From assembly GCA_013815485.1 (NCBI GenBank), contig JACDGB010000143.1, positions 1 to 5,592 of the forward strand: 5,592 nucleotides of DNA, in the 5' to 3' direction. The position numbers and the translations under genes were made by a program. The stretch's first letter is position 1. Each line of letters starts with the position of its first letter. The stretch is from Rubrobacter sp. GTDB lineage: Bacteria; Actinomycetota; Rubrobacteria; Rubrobacterales; Rubrobacteraceae. The notes beneath the pieces are model-generated. The model was given only the letters and a program-made list of their open reading frames with translations. It was not told the DNA's origin and searched no databases. Positions 5,457 through 5,592 of this stretch are shown here, in pieces.

Positions 5457-5462
5457 TACAAT
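5457..5462 (+). promoter_or_regulatory. -10 element of a probable leaderless promoter for the right-hand gene
   Basis: TACAAT matches five of six positions of the -10 consensus and ends 6 nt before the ATG at 5469, where transcription would be expected to begin. No Shine-Dalgarno sequence lies before that ATG. Together these point to an mRNA that starts at its own start codon. No good -35 is visible. Confidence 0.45.
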
Positions 5463-5468
5463 TTACGC

Positions 5469-5592
5469 ATGACGATGTTTCGCTACGGACGGTATCATTT
5501 CGAGGAAGGCGAATACGTCAGGCGGATGGACGCCATGCCGGGCAACAACCTCGACCCCGTGGTGCGAATCGTCGAAGATCTCGGCACGATAG
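5469..5592 (+). CDS. Hypothetical protein, N-terminal 41 residues (cut by window edge)
   Basis: An open frame from ATG 5469 to the window end begins MTMFRYGRYHFEEGEYVRR and continues with a short Asn/Asp-containing turn and a helix-like stretch (VVRIVEDLG). I do not recognise the family. It is charged and hydrophilic, with no signal peptide or membrane segment in the visible part, so it is probably cytoplasmic. It is transcribed divergently from dppA across a 59-bp gap. The start is supported by the -10-like TACAAT just before it and the absence of an SD; a second ATG two codons on (5475) is an alternative. Coding status is inferred from the open frame, GC-rich codon use and lack of any competing frame, and cannot be confirmed without the rest. 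Confidence 0.6.
   Translation, partial: MTMFRYGRYHFEEGEYVRRMDAMPGNNLDPVVRIVEDLGTI

Overview
The window is a gene-dense stretch of a GC-rich bacterial chromosome. It holds seven genes on the minus strand (one cut by the left edge) and the start of one plus-strand gene cut by the right edge. Most genes have clear Shine-Dalgarno sequences. The rightmost gene instead has a -10-like hexamer directly before its ATG, which suggests a leaderless mRNA. High GC, good SD sites and a likely leaderless start would fit a GC-rich Actinomycetota (for example a Rubrobacter-like lineage) or Chloroflexota. Nothing here settles the taxon, and the replicon looks chromosomal rather than mobile.

Reading in the direction of transcription (right to left), a divergent intergenic region at 5410-5468 launches a compact four-gene minus-strand run. 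The run is a DppA-like M55 zinc D-aminopeptidase (4582-5409), a PhzF-family isomerase (3706-4572), a short orphan HicB-like antitoxin domain protein (3462-3704), and a 379-residue protein with an N-terminal PD-(D/E)XK nuclease-like core and a C-terminal DUF4268 domain (2291-3430). Gaps are 9, 1 and 31 nt, so translational coupling is likely. The first two genes look like ordinary metabolic genes. The last two look accessory, and the DUF4268 gene is markedly poorer in GC than its neighbours, which suggests it was acquired and joined the operon later. A 10-bp hairpin at 2220-2251 probably closes the run.

A 232-bp intergenic region (2059-2290) then leads into a second unit: an FUSC/aromatic-acid-exporter-type membrane protein (904-2058) followed after 1 nt by a GNAT acetyltransferase (390-902). 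This could be an export-plus-acetylation detoxification pair (inference). After 131 bp, an SDR oxidoreductase starts at 258 and runs off the left edge. Its upstream region carries a perfect 7-6-7 inverted repeat sitting in the spacer of a plausible promoter, which looks like a repressor or MerR-type operator.

No tRNA, rRNA, CRISPR array, insertion sequence or transposase was seen. The points most worth a second look are the low-GC nuclease-like DUF4268 gene coupled to an orphan HicB, the 11-codon mini-ORF linking those two genes, and the operator-like dyads upstream of the SDR, FUSC and divergent right-hand genes.
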